This document shows positions 8,782 to 15,976 of a DNA stretch of 64,000 nt, one piece after another. This stretch comes from Pelolinea submarina (lineage in GTDB: Bacteria; Chloroflexota; Anaerolineae; Anaerolineales; Anaerolineaceae): positions 868,001 to 932,000 of the forward strand of contig NZ_AP018437.1 in assembly GCF_003966975.1 (NCBI RefSeq). The letters are read 5' to 3'. The notes beneath the pieces were generated by a model. That model saw only the letters and a program-made list of their open reading frames with translations, was not told the DNA's origin and did not search any database. The number at the start of each line of letters is the position of its first letter. Within the stretch, counting starts at the first letter, position 1. The position numbers and the translations under genes are program-made.

Positions 8782-9429
8782 ATGAAAAAAGTAACAACCC
8801 TATCGTTAGTGGTAGCCCTGGCCCTTCTGATTTCGGCGTGTAATTTCCCGTTTGCAGATACAGAATCGGCTATGGCCACCTCAGTAGCGGCGACGGTGGA
8901 CGCCATGGAGGAAGAAGCATCCCATGCAGTCGTTCCCACCCTGGCACCGCTGCCCACACAGGCACCGCCGGAACCGGTTGCGCCCACACAAGAGCCAGAT
9001 CGCTATCGTGATAATGATTATTGTGACAAGTATAGCGAATCTCAATGGCCGGAGGAATGCGGTCCTTATTATGACCATCAACCGTATAATAAGAACCAAT
9101 GCTTGTATGCAACATTTCTTAGTGAAACTATCAAAGATAACACCGAATTCACAACGGGTGAAAGCTTCACCAAGACTTGGACGCTGCGCAATGATGGCTA
9201 TTGTGACTGGAACGAAGATTATCACCTAATCTTCAAGAGCGGCACTCAGATGGCTGGCCCTGATGACTATGTCTTCGGCATCGAAATTGATCCCGGCGAG
9301 GAAATCACCATCTCGCTCGATCTGACCGCACCAGCCAGCGCCGGCACGTATACCGGTTACTGGCAGCTCGAAACCGATGAAGATGTAAAATTTGGCACCG
9401 CGCTATCTGTCAAAATCAAAGTCGAGTAA
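8782..9429 (+). CDS. Lipoprotein with NBR1-Ig-like domain (third paralogue)
   Basis: 215 residues. The ATG at 8782 follows GGAGG with seven bases spacing; an ATG at 8770 overlaps that ribosome-binding site and is rejected. The lipobox is LISAC at about residue 19. A Pro/Thr-rich linker is followed by a charged Tyr/Asp-rich, Cys-containing stretch related to that of the preceding paralogue. The NBR1-Ig-like domain has SFTKTWTLRNDGYCDW and SAGTYTGYWQL. A strong terminator follows, so the transcript ends here and the fourth paralogue is transcribed separately. Confidence 0.82.
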   Translation: MKKVTTLSLVVALALLISACNFPFADTESAMATSVAATVDAMEEEASHAVVPTLAPLPTQAPPEPVAPTQEPDRYRDNDYCDKYSESQWPEECGPYYDHQPYNKNQCLYATFLSETIKDNTEFTTGESFTKTWTLRNDGYCDWNEDYHLIFKSGTQMAGPDDYVFGIEIDPGEEITISLDLTAPASAGTYTGYWQLETDEDVKFGTALSVKIKVE

Positions 9430-9453
9430 AAACTGCATCAAAGTTAAAGGAAA

Positions 9454-9482
9454 AAGGCCGGCAAACTGCCGGCCTTTTTTTT
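9454..9482 (+). terminator. Terminator after third NBR1-Ig lipoprotein
   Basis: AAGGCCGGCA / TGCCGGCCTT stem with an AAC loop region, followed by eight T residues. Confidence 0.92.
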
Positions 9483-9577
9483 GTGCCAAAGGCTGATTAT
9501 CCGTTAAAATCAATATAGTATAAAAATCCTGTGATGATATATTTAACAGGATGCTTTGAAGTTAAATGGAGGTTTAT

Positions 9578-10486
9578 ATGAAGATACGAATAACAACCGC
9601 GCTAATACTGGCTGGGATGTTGGTTTTGTCAGCCTGCAATTTCCCATTGAGTCCGGAAAAGACCCCAACACCGGACGTGGATCTACTGGCCACCTCGGTG
9701 GCTGGAACAGTGGAAGCTATGATGCGGCAGCAGCCAACCATGACGGTGCCGGCTCCGACTGCCGAACCAACGGCTACGCTGCCGGTACTGCAGCCGACCA
9801 ACACGGTCAGCTCGTTGCCGCAGCCCACCACAGCTCCTGTGCATGCCTGCAACGAAGCGGTCTTCGTGAGTGAAACCATCCCGGATGGTACCCAGTTCGA
9901 ATTAAGCCAAGGTTTTACCAAGACTTGGACGATCATGAATACCGGTACCTGCACATGGAACACCAATTACAAATGGGTGTTTGTTTCCGGTGATGCTATG
10001 GAAGCACCTGCGTCGGTCAACCTGACCCAGGAAGTTGCGCCGAATGGACAGATCACCATATCCGTTCCCATGAAGACCCCCTATATCGCCGGCACCTATA
10101 CCGGTTACTGGGCGCTGCAGGGAGAAGACGGCGTTAATTTCTTTACCAATAACAGCGTCAAAGTCCAGGCGACTTCGGATGCCTTCCGCGTGACCAGCGT
10201 GACTACTACGCTTAAAGATCATACCGACGTGGATTGTCCGTATGATAATACTTTCAAGGTCAACATTACGACCAGTACCGCGGGCACCATTAAATACCAC
10301 TTGATATTCAGTGATACTTCTGAAACATCGCCGTCAAATGTCAAATTTGATAAAGGCGAAACGAAAACGATTGAGGAACATTGGTATGATATGGACGCAG
10401 GCGATAATTACTGGGTAAAGGTGTATATCGATTCACCGAATAACCAGTCGTTTGGGGCCTTTAAGTTTGACATTACCTGTAAATAA
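9578..10486 (+). CDS. Lipoprotein with NBR1-Ig-like domain and additional C-terminal beta domain
   Basis: Fourth paralogue, 302 residues from the ATG at 9578, which follows GGAGG with good spacing. The lipobox is VLSAC. A Pro/Thr-rich linker with repeated PTAEP/PTNT-like units leads into the NBR1-Ig-like domain (GFTKTWTIMNTGTCTW, IAGTYTGYWAL). About 100 further residues (from about 200, with two cysteines and a final DITCK) form a probable second beta-sandwich that I do not recognise. Its position next to tRNA-Lys marks the end of the core block before the accessory island. Confidence 0.82.
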   Translation: MKIRITTALILAGMLVLSACNFPLSPEKTPTPDVDLLATSVAGTVEAMMRQQPTMTVPAPTAEPTATLPVLQPTNTVSSLPQPTTAPVHACNEAVFVSETIPDGTQFELSQGFTKTWTIMNTGTCTWNTNYKWVFVSGDAMEAPASVNLTQEVAPNGQITISVPMKTPYIAGTYTGYWALQGEDGVNFFTNNSVKVQATSDAFRVTSVTTTLKDHTDVDCPYDNTFKVNITTSTAGTIKYHLIFSDTSETSPSNVKFDKGETKTIEEHWYDMDAGDNYWVKVYIDSPNNQSFGAFKFDITCK

Positions 10487-10508
10487 GCGATCACTTCGAA
10501 TGAAAGAA

Positions 10509-10535
10509 AAAGCGCGGACTCACCCGCGCTTTTTT
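10509..10535 (+). terminator. Terminator after fourth NBR1-Ig lipoprotein
   Basis: AGCGCGG / CCGCGCT stem with an ACTCAC loop, flanked by AAAA and a run of six T. Confidence 0.9.
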
Positions 10536-10545
10536 CATCGGTTTA

Positions 10546-10573
10546 TTGACACACCCCCTCTTTAAGTTATAAT
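10546..10573 (+). promoter_or_regulatory. Sigma70-type promoter of tRNA-Lys
   Basis: TTGACA at 10546-10551, a 16-bp spacer and TATAAT at 10568-10573. The tRNA begins 13 bases further on. Confidence 0.9.
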
Positions 10574-10586
10574 ACCCGCACGACTT

Positions 10587-10659
<73 letters not shown>

Positions 10660-10662
10660 CTG

Positions 10663-10690
10663 AAATACCGTATAAGTACGGTATTTTTAT
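10663..10690 (+). terminator. Terminator of tRNA-Lys
   Basis: AAATACCGTA / TACGGTATTT stem with a short TAAG loop and trailing T-rich sequence, four bases after the tRNA. Confidence 0.85.
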
Positions 10691-10738
10691 TTAACAATCC
10701 CCAATGGTGGATGATAAGATCTAAAATATCTATAATAG

Positions 10739-10901
10739 TTTATTGACTTCTTTCACTGTCTTGCCTTGACCGAGATAGATCTCAGCCTAACGCAACTTCG
10801 TGATGATTTGCTCAGGTGTGAAACTTAGTCTTCTTGATATGTCTAACTTCCAATTTTCCCTCAGATACCAACACTTTATCTGGATCAGTTTTTGGGGGTC
10901 A
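10739..10901 (-). pseudogene. IS3-family remnant: one inverted-repeat end plus start of orfA
   Basis: On the minus strand the segment begins with a terminal-repeat-like sequence, TGACCCCCAAAAACTGATCC (IR at 10880-10901). It then encodes, with one frameshift and one in-frame stop, the typical opening of an IS3-family OrfA helix-turn-helix protein: KKTKFTPEQIITKLR, stop, AEIYLGQGKTVKEVNK. Nothing further of the transposase follows, so this is a decayed end fragment. It lies about 80 bp beyond tRNA-Lys at the edge of the accessory island. The rest of 10660-11006 is AT-rich without a credible gene. Confidence 0.75.
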
Positions 10902-11006
10902 GGTTATAATGGGTAATCAAGGTAAACAAAACATCTTCTGTATAAAACCTCCAGGTCATAAATTGGTTTGCCCAAATCTTGAAAAGATGTTTGAAGGATA
11001 GATCTA

Positions 11007-11687
11007 TTAATCAAAAAACATGATCTGATCCCTTACTGGAATTGAGTTGTGAGTTTCGACTCTTTTTCCGTTTTCTACCACATAGTACTGTGAAAATACA
11101 ATTGGTATGCCTTTCGCTTTTCGGAAATCCATATTATCCATGGCATGAAGGTGCAGATGCGGCATAGTGGAACTGCCAGAATGCCCAAATTTGCCGATCA
11201 ACGAAGAGCCATCAACCTGTTGTCCCGGCTCTACCGCTACTGAATTCTTTTGCAGATGGGCTAGTACTATATATTCCATTTTAACGGTTTTAATTATGAC
11301 GTTATTTCCCAACAGGCATTTTGAGTCGATTAAATTATTGTTGTAAGTTTTTGTAAGTCTTTCCGCATTGAGAAGATCATTAAAAATATTGACCGGATTT
11401 CGTTCATTCAAACCATCAACGGACTGAACAACTACGCCTTTTACTGGTGAGTAAACATCGATACCCCATCCATAAAAATCAGATAAGGGTAATCTTCTAA
11501 TAATATATGTGAATAAGCTGGAACGGTAAGGTTTTTGGGATTTTGCGCTGATATCGACCATTACAAAGTCAATTGCGTATTCGATGCCGTACTTATCGAT
11601 CCCATGACTGGGAATTTTACTTCCGGGAGTACTCGGGCATATGAAAAAGCCATGAACCGGAATTTGAAGCAAAACAGGCTGTGTCAT
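11007..11687 (-). CDS. M23-family (LytM-type) metallopeptidase-like protein
   Basis: 226 residues from the ATG at 11687 (a TTG four codons upstream is also open). The zinc-site pattern of M23 endopeptidases is visible: a histidine in PSHGIDKYGIEYAIDF with the partner aspartate, GKFGHSGSST, and the HLHLH motif. The family normally cleaves peptidoglycan cross-links or acts as a surface factor. No signal peptide is seen, so a cytoplasmic or leaderless form is possible. This is the first gene in the island, reading towards tRNA-Lys. The domain is clear, the substrate unknown. Confidence 0.78.
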   Translation of the reverse strand: MTQPVLLQIPVHGFFICPSTPGSKIPSHGIDKYGIEYAIDFVMVDISAKSQKPYRSSLFTYIIRRLPLSDFYGWGIDVYSPVKGVVVQSVDGLNERNPVNIFNDLLNAERLTKTYNNNLIDSKCLLGNNVIIKTVKMEYIVLAHLQKNSVAVEPGQQVDGSSLIGKFGHSGSSTMPHLHLHAMDNMDFRKAKGIPIVFSQYYVVENGKRVETHNSIPVRDQIMFFD

Positions 11688-11819
11688 TTCTTTGCTCAAT
11701 AAGGTTGTATGAATAGATGGTTCGGAATTATTTCTCTGTTATAAGGATTCTGTTTGGAAATGACGATCATATTTTCCACTTTACATGGTTGAAAAAGATG
11801 AAGTCTATCTCCTAAAAAA

Positions 11820-12542
11820 CTATGACATGTTAATAATGAATACAACAGCTGGAAAAAAAGCTGCTAAGTTGCATAGAATATGAACTATAAATCCGTGATA
11901 GATGCTTTTCTTTTTCACCACAAGGATTAACGGTAAAAACCCTGCAGTTCTTGAAATGATCATCCATGGCGAAAAGACATGATAGGCTGCAAACAAAAAG
12001 CTGTGGAATAATTCGGAATACTTCCATTTCATTCTAGGAAACAAATATCCGCGAAAATATAATTCTTCAATCAGAGGACCTAGGACCACGACAAATAAAA
12101 AATAAAGGGAAAAAGTGACTGTCAATTTTGTTCTTGAAAAATTCCCATCAAGTCCCGGATCAAGATCAGGGATCCAGGAGAATAACATTTCTTTCAGGAG
12201 ACCTTCCAATGGTTTCATAAGGGTCATTATGATACCGATCACGCCAAAAACAATAAATACGCAGATAAGGAATTGCCACCAGGAACCCGGAGATTTAAAA
12301 TTAATTATGCCCTTCAATGAGTACCGTCCGCTCTTTTTCTTTCCCTGATACAACAGGTATCCGAGCTCGGCAGGAATGAGGATAAATGCGACAGCCAGAA
12401 CCAGGGCAAAGATTGATGGATATCCAAAATTAATAACAGTTGGACGTATCAAGAATAAGAAAAGCCCGATCATGACGCCAGGCAGCAAGTGCAAAATAAT
12501 TGATTGTGCTGTTGTGTGTTTTTCTATTTGAGTTTGATCCAT
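11820..12542 (-). CDS. CPBP-family intramembrane glutamic endopeptidase
   Basis: 240 residues with about six hydrophobic helices. The ABI/CPBP catalytic signature EELYFRG is present (Glu159, Glu160, Arg164), followed by the second-motif histidine in AAYHVFSPW (His188) and a later one at 221 (FIVHILCN). Such proteins (Rce1-like) cleave membrane or prenylated substrates and in bacteria often accompany bacteriocin immunity or stress functions. The ATG has GTGAGGA upstream. Its 5' end faces the first partial tRNA-Lys copy of the island. Confidence 0.85.
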   Translation of the reverse strand: MDQTQIEKHTTAQSIILHLLPGVMIGLFLFLIRPTVINFGYPSIFALVLAVAFILIPAELGYLLYQGKKKSGRYSLKGIINFKSPGSWWQFLICVFIVFGVIGIIMTLMKPLEGLLKEMLFSWIPDLDPGLDGNFSRTKLTVTFSLYFLFVVVLGPLIEELYFRGYLFPRMKWKYSELFHSFLFAAYHVFSPWMIISRTAGFLPLILVVKKKSIYHGFIVHILCNLAAFFPAVVFIINMS

Positions 12543-12846
12543 TTATATCCTCACAATTGAAAATGCCAGAGCAGTGAATTTTCATGGAAAAATGTATTCA
12601 TGCTTATCCAGAAAAAGATTTTACCGATCTAAATATATATTATTCCATAATTGTGCGACCGTTGGTCGAATCATGAAAATATGGTTCGTGCTTTTTCAGA
12701 CGCGTTCGCTGGACGAAGTTGTTCCGGAGCGGGGGAATGAACAGTTTTGCAGCCAGAATTGGCATAGGCATAGGATAATTATATACAGCTTGGGATTAAT
12801 TATCAGGTCGCCTTTCCCGATTCGGGTTCAATTGGGATGAAAAGGG

Positions 12847-12929
12847 TAGACATAGTAGATACTGTAGACAGTTTTTGCCAAATCTTGTGCACTGAGTAGA
12901 CACAATAGACGCAGTAGACATAATAGACA
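12847..12929 (+). repeat. TAGACA iterons with 9-bp period (set 1)
   Basis: Seven copies of TAGACA (two with one substitution: TAGATA, TAGACG) occur at 12847, 12856, 12865 and then 12897, 12906, 12915, 12924. Within each cluster the period is exactly 9 bp. They end 13 bp before a partial tRNA-Lys copy. A related set lies at 18726-18795. The arrangement resembles binding-site arrays of a recombinase or replication protein. The rest of 12543-13338 is non-coding, AT-rich and otherwise filled by the partial tRNA copies. Confidence 0.8.
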
Positions 12930-12942
12930 AACTGATTAATGT

Positions 12943-13028
12943 CTCTTAATCCCCTGAAGGGGACAGGTGTCAGTAGGTTCGGGGTTCCCTGGACTGGCCG
13001 TCAGGGCAGGCGATTCCCCGGTGCGTCA
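12943..13028 (+). repeat. Partial tRNA-Lys copy 1 with two insertions
   Basis: Matches the 3' half of tRNA-Lys(CTT) from the anticodon loop to the discriminator base. CTCTTAAT (12943-12950) is followed by a 20-bp insertion containing CCCCTGAAGGGG. Then come 17 bases identical to the tRNA up to the T-loop TTC, a 24-bp palindromic insertion (12988-13011), and 17 bases identical to the tRNA end (13012-13028). No 5' tRNA half exists, so it cannot be a functional tRNA. Confidence 0.85.
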
Positions 13029-13044
13029 TTTTTATTTAGGTTCG

Positions 13045-13110
13045 TAATCAGTAGGTTTGGAAATTCCCCTTTGAGAACTTCGCGTTTTCCTGGTGTATCA
13101 CTGAAATACC
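13045..13110 (+). repeat. Degenerate tRNA-Lys 3'-end copy with original downstream flank
   Basis: TAATCAGTAGGTTTGG, a diverged middle, then CCTGGTGTATCACTGAAATACC. The last 13 bases (TCACTGAAATACC) are identical to the tRNA end and the start of its terminator at 10657-10669. This one carries the native flank, as expected for a former right junction. Confidence 0.6.
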
Positions 13111-13292
13111 AATGAGATGCGGAAGTTTTTAAACCCCAAAAGTAGTGATATTTCAGTAGTCAAACTAACTTTCAAAAACAATTTTAGTTCCTGCATCAAC
13201 ATAACCAGATAAAACCAAATCATCCATGGATGTGATTAATAGTTACTCTTCTAGATGCAATTTTTAAATTGCCTTGGCATGAAGGACGTCAG

Positions 13293-13330
13293 TTGAGCCA
13301 TCATCAGCACGATGATGGCTCAATTTTAAT
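13293..13330 (+). terminator. Strong hairpin, possible terminator
   Basis: TTGAGCCATCATC / GATGATGGCTCAA (13-bp perfect arms) with an AGCAC loop, followed by TTTTAAT on the plus strand. It sits just after the 3' end of the leftward NmrA-like gene. The T run is on the plus strand only, so its role for that gene is uncertain. Confidence 0.55.
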
Positions 13331-13338
13331 AATTATTA

Positions 13339-14025
13339 TTAGACAGCAGAATGGGAAAGCGCCGAGGCTGAACAACAGCCGACAATAGCCGGTGCTTCGT
13401 GAATGAGCGAATCGTTCTTAAGAGCATCGACCATGAACAAGGCGAAATCCACGCGGCGCGTTTTATTACTGGCCAGGATGGGATCGCCTACGTGGCGGCT
13501 CCAAACAGGTAAGCCCTGACTTTCTCCTTCCTCGAGGTCACTCCCGCGCACAACAGTCCACTTTGTCTTGCTGGCAAAGATGCGTTGGCAAGCTTCAACC
13601 TGGTCATCAATATCCGCAAAAGGAATAATCCGCGTAAGCCAACGGATGAGCTTATCCTCTCTTTTTATAGATGGCGGGTAAACATCCTTGCCATCGCGTG
13701 TGATATGCCAGCCGCAAGAAAAAATCAGGCGTGCACCTTGTGGTGCGTAATCAAGCACAGCTTGGGCAGTTCCCGATGAGTAATGTTGATTGCCCCAGGG
13801 TACTAAAACTGTAAGCACGCCATCACATCCAGCAACTGCCTTTTTAATAACCTCTCGATCATTGGTTGCACCGGGAATGATTGTTATGCGATTTTTGTAT
13901 AAGTCAAGTTTATTCACACTCTTCTCTCGGCAGACTCCGACCACTTCATATCCTTGATCTAGAGCATGCTGTACCATATAGGCACCTAGTTTTCCGGATG
14001 CCCCAATAATGCAAATTTTCATCAT
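13339..14025 (-). CDS. NAD(P)-binding NmrA/SDR-like protein
   Basis: 228 residues with an N-terminal Rossmann motif (CIIGASGKLGAYMVQHAL), typical of atypical short-chain dehydrogenase/NmrA-like proteins. The catalytic Tyr-x-x-x-Lys pair of classical SDRs is not evident, so it may be a redox sensor or a reductase of the extended type. An AAAGGAAAAA ribosome-binding site precedes the start. It is the last gene of a leftward block headed by a large MalT-like regulator, with two membrane proteins between. Confidence 0.75.
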   Translation of the reverse strand: MMKICIIGASGKLGAYMVQHALDQGYEVVGVCREKSVNKLDLYKNRITIIPGATNDREVIKKAVAGCDGVLTVLVPWGNQHYSSGTAQAVLDYAPQGARLIFSCGWHITRDGKDVYPPSIKREDKLIRWLTRIIPFADIDDQVEACQRIFASKTKWTVVRGSDLEEGESQGLPVWSRHVGDPILASNKTRRVDFALFMVDALKNDSLIHEAPAIVGCCSASALSHSAV

Positions 14026-14130
14026 TTTTTCCTTTTTTAGTTAAGATATTCTATTGAATAGTGGGTAAACCCCCTGGTCTACCCACTAAAATACTAATAA
14101 AGAATATTTCTTTTGCAAACTCTCCACTTT

Positions 14131-14793
14131 CTATGCGTTTTGACCCGAATAGTTGCAAAGCAATACAATTCCCAACCAAACAAACCAGATGATTTGGCTC
14201 AAGCCAAAAACTCCAACCATTAAGTCCATCAACACTGGGATTATTGATATGATGCCTACCGTGCCAACCAACAAGCCGAGGATATTCAAGCCCTTGGGAA
14301 GCCCATCTGCCCGCAGTGCGGCCAGACTGACCAGCAGCGCCCAAATGCCGCCTAGGATTTCGCCATTTCCGTTGCCCAACCCGTTAGCCACAGATTCAAT
14401 ACACTGCCAGGTCAACGCGGCTTGGACCGGATCTTTGGCATACAGCGCGACAACAGGAGCGATTCCGGCATTAGCGACCATGCCGCTGGCAATCAGTGAG
14501 CCAGCCCAGATAACCCCGATCACGGTTGCTACTTGCATGATAGCCGGTGCGCCAGAATTCAACCGGTTATACAACGCCAGCGATAAGACGACTAGAAAAA
14601 CGCCAAAGAACACGTACATGAGCAGGTTGGTTGAAAAGATGACCATCTGTTTCTCAACAAGTAAGGCCACCTTTTCCGTAGGTTTGACCAGGCTCGGGTA
14701 ATTCAGAACGACGAGAAAGAGAACCATTCCGATCAGATAAGCGGTTGCCATGTACAGTGCGGCGAATCCGCCAAATTTTTGTAAGTTTTTCAT
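14131..14793 (-). CDS. DUF4386-like multi-pass membrane protein
   Basis: 220 residues from the ATG at 14793, which follows AAAGGAGAAG. The frame is open 15 codons upstream but without a ribosome-binding site. About six to seven hydrophobic helices are visible, and the overall pattern (N-terminal FGGFAALYMATAYLIGM, central SGMVANAGIAPV, C-terminal FWLGIVLL-like segment) resembles the DUF4386 family. No catalytic motif is apparent. It is co-oriented with DUF6326 and the MalT-like regulator. Confidence 0.65.
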   Translation of the reverse strand: MKNLQKFGGFAALYMATAYLIGMVLFLVVLNYPSLVKPTEKVALLVEKQMVIFSTNLLMYVFFGVFLVVLSLALYNRLNSGAPAIMQVATVIGVIWAGSLIASGMVANAGIAPVVALYAKDPVQAALTWQCIESVANGLGNGNGEILGGIWALLVSLAALRADGLPKGLNILGLLVGTVGIISIIPVLMDLMVGVFGLSQIIWFVWLGIVLLCNYSGQNA

Positions 14794-14867
14794 TTTCTTC
14801 TCCTTTAATAACACCCTGCTTTCACGTTCAATTTTCAAGCGAAGGCAGGGTTTGCTTAATATTATTG

Positions 14868-15323
14868 TTAGGACTGTCCTTCAAGGTTAGTCCATTTCCA
14901 AGCATTCCAGACAATTAACAAAAGACATGCAATCTCTACAGTACTATAAAAAAGATATGTGGGAGATGGGGCACCCATAAATAAGGATGAGATCTGAGCC
15001 GTAATAAACAGTGCTGCAGCGATGATGTTTGCCCAACGATTAATGCCATACCTCAAAACCCGGGACAGGACGATCATCAAAAAGGGAATCTCAAACATTG
15101 CCGCTGTTCCCAATAAAAAGCCATGTGTGATCTTAATTGCCCCATCTGCCATGTAACCCGAGATTTCCATTGCCAAAACCCCAGGTTCCAGAGCTGAGAG
15201 GGTATCCGCATACATAAAATTCACTGTAAAAAATATCCAAAACAGCATTAGCAATATTCTTGTATCCAATTTATTGGTAGTCTTCATTTTTGTCCCGAAC
15301 GAACTTACGTTGGTCGTATTCAT
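14868..15323 (-). CDS. DUF6326-family small membrane protein
   Basis: 151 residues and four hydrophobic helices. The N-terminal segment LDTRILLMLFWIFFTVNFMYADTLSALEPG after a short polar tail is characteristic of DUF6326 proteins, given here only as a resemblance from memory. The ATG at 15323 has TAGGAG upstream; an internal ATG at 15287 is possible. Function unknown. It sits between a DUF4386-like membrane protein and the regulator companion protein. Confidence 0.68.
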   Translation of the reverse strand: MNTTNVSSFGTKMKTTNKLDTRILLMLFWIFFTVNFMYADTLSALEPGVLAMEISGYMADGAIKITHGFLLGTAAMFEIPFLMIVLSRVLRYGINRWANIIAAALFITAQISSLFMGAPSPTYLFYSTVEIACLLLIVWNAWKWTNLEGQS

Positions 15324-15479
15324 TTATTTCTCCTAATTGAACTTTATTAATTGGTTTCATATAATTGGGCTTGATCGATCGAGATCAATAACAACCCATA
15401 AGCGCACACTATTTTGATCAATCCATCCTAATCTCCTCATTTGTAATTGGTTTAGGCGTGTCACGAAGCTCGCGCCAAT

Positions 15480-15764
15480 TTATGCTCTATTATCCGGATC
15501 ATTAGTCTTAGCTATCCCGGGTACTGCCGAAGGATCCGGTTCAAATGGACTAACCGAGATCAACGGCAAGCCCAGATTACGAACTCTCTTTAGCAATCCG
15601 TGCAATGCAGCCTGGTCAATTACCGAACCGGTAAGCAGTGTATTGCCGTCTTCTTCCAGTGTGATTGTCAAGCCCTCAAACCAGTCTGTCCACTCAGAAT
15701 TCAACTGTCCTTTGATCTTGATCTGATAGACCACGGGCTTACCTGGCTCGAGTTCATTTGTCAT
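15480..15764 (-). CDS. Small regulator-companion protein (94 aa)
   Basis: A short acidic protein whose core reads YQIKIKGQLNSEWTDWFEG and ends DQAALHGLLKRVRNLGLPLIS. A clear paralogue (71 aa) lies at 22642-22857. Both sit immediately downstream of, or beside, large MalT-type LuxR regulators. An AAGGAGAAA ribosome-binding site precedes the ATG. The repeated pairing suggests a functional link with the regulator, for example an effector-binding or modulating partner. That is inference from neighbourhood only, and I know no assigned function. Confidence 0.75.
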   Translation of the reverse strand: MTNELEPGKPVVYQIKIKGQLNSEWTDWFEGLTITLEEDGNTLLTGSVIDQAALHGLLKRVRNLGLPLISVSPFEPDPSAVPGIAKTNDPDNRA

Positions 15765-15976
15765 TGCATTTCTCCTTTTGCGGCCGACCTTTACGATCTG
15801 CGCCGCGTGCTCAATGTACAGGAAATATACAAGCAGCCAGGTATGGATGTACAGATACTAAAGTATGGTCCGAGGGTACTGTTTTGGGATAACCGAGGGT
15901 GTAGAGATGAAAATATTAGATATTGTGCTTGTGGATTATGTCTGACAAGAGGCGTGCGTGTAATTTAAAAAATAGG

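Noticed and set aside
12574..12840. 88-codon plus-strand frame in the island
   Set aside because: No ribosome-binding site and no family resemblance; it overlaps the repeat region before the iterons.
12847..12929. CRISPR-like array from the regular TAGACA repeats
   Set aside because: Repeat unit is only 6 bp with 3-bp spacers; no spacers of CRISPR length and no cas genes in the window.
12943..13028. Split or intron-containing tRNA-Lys gene
   Set aside because: Only the 3' half is present; no D-arm or 5' acceptor strand upstream, and two insertions without intron features.
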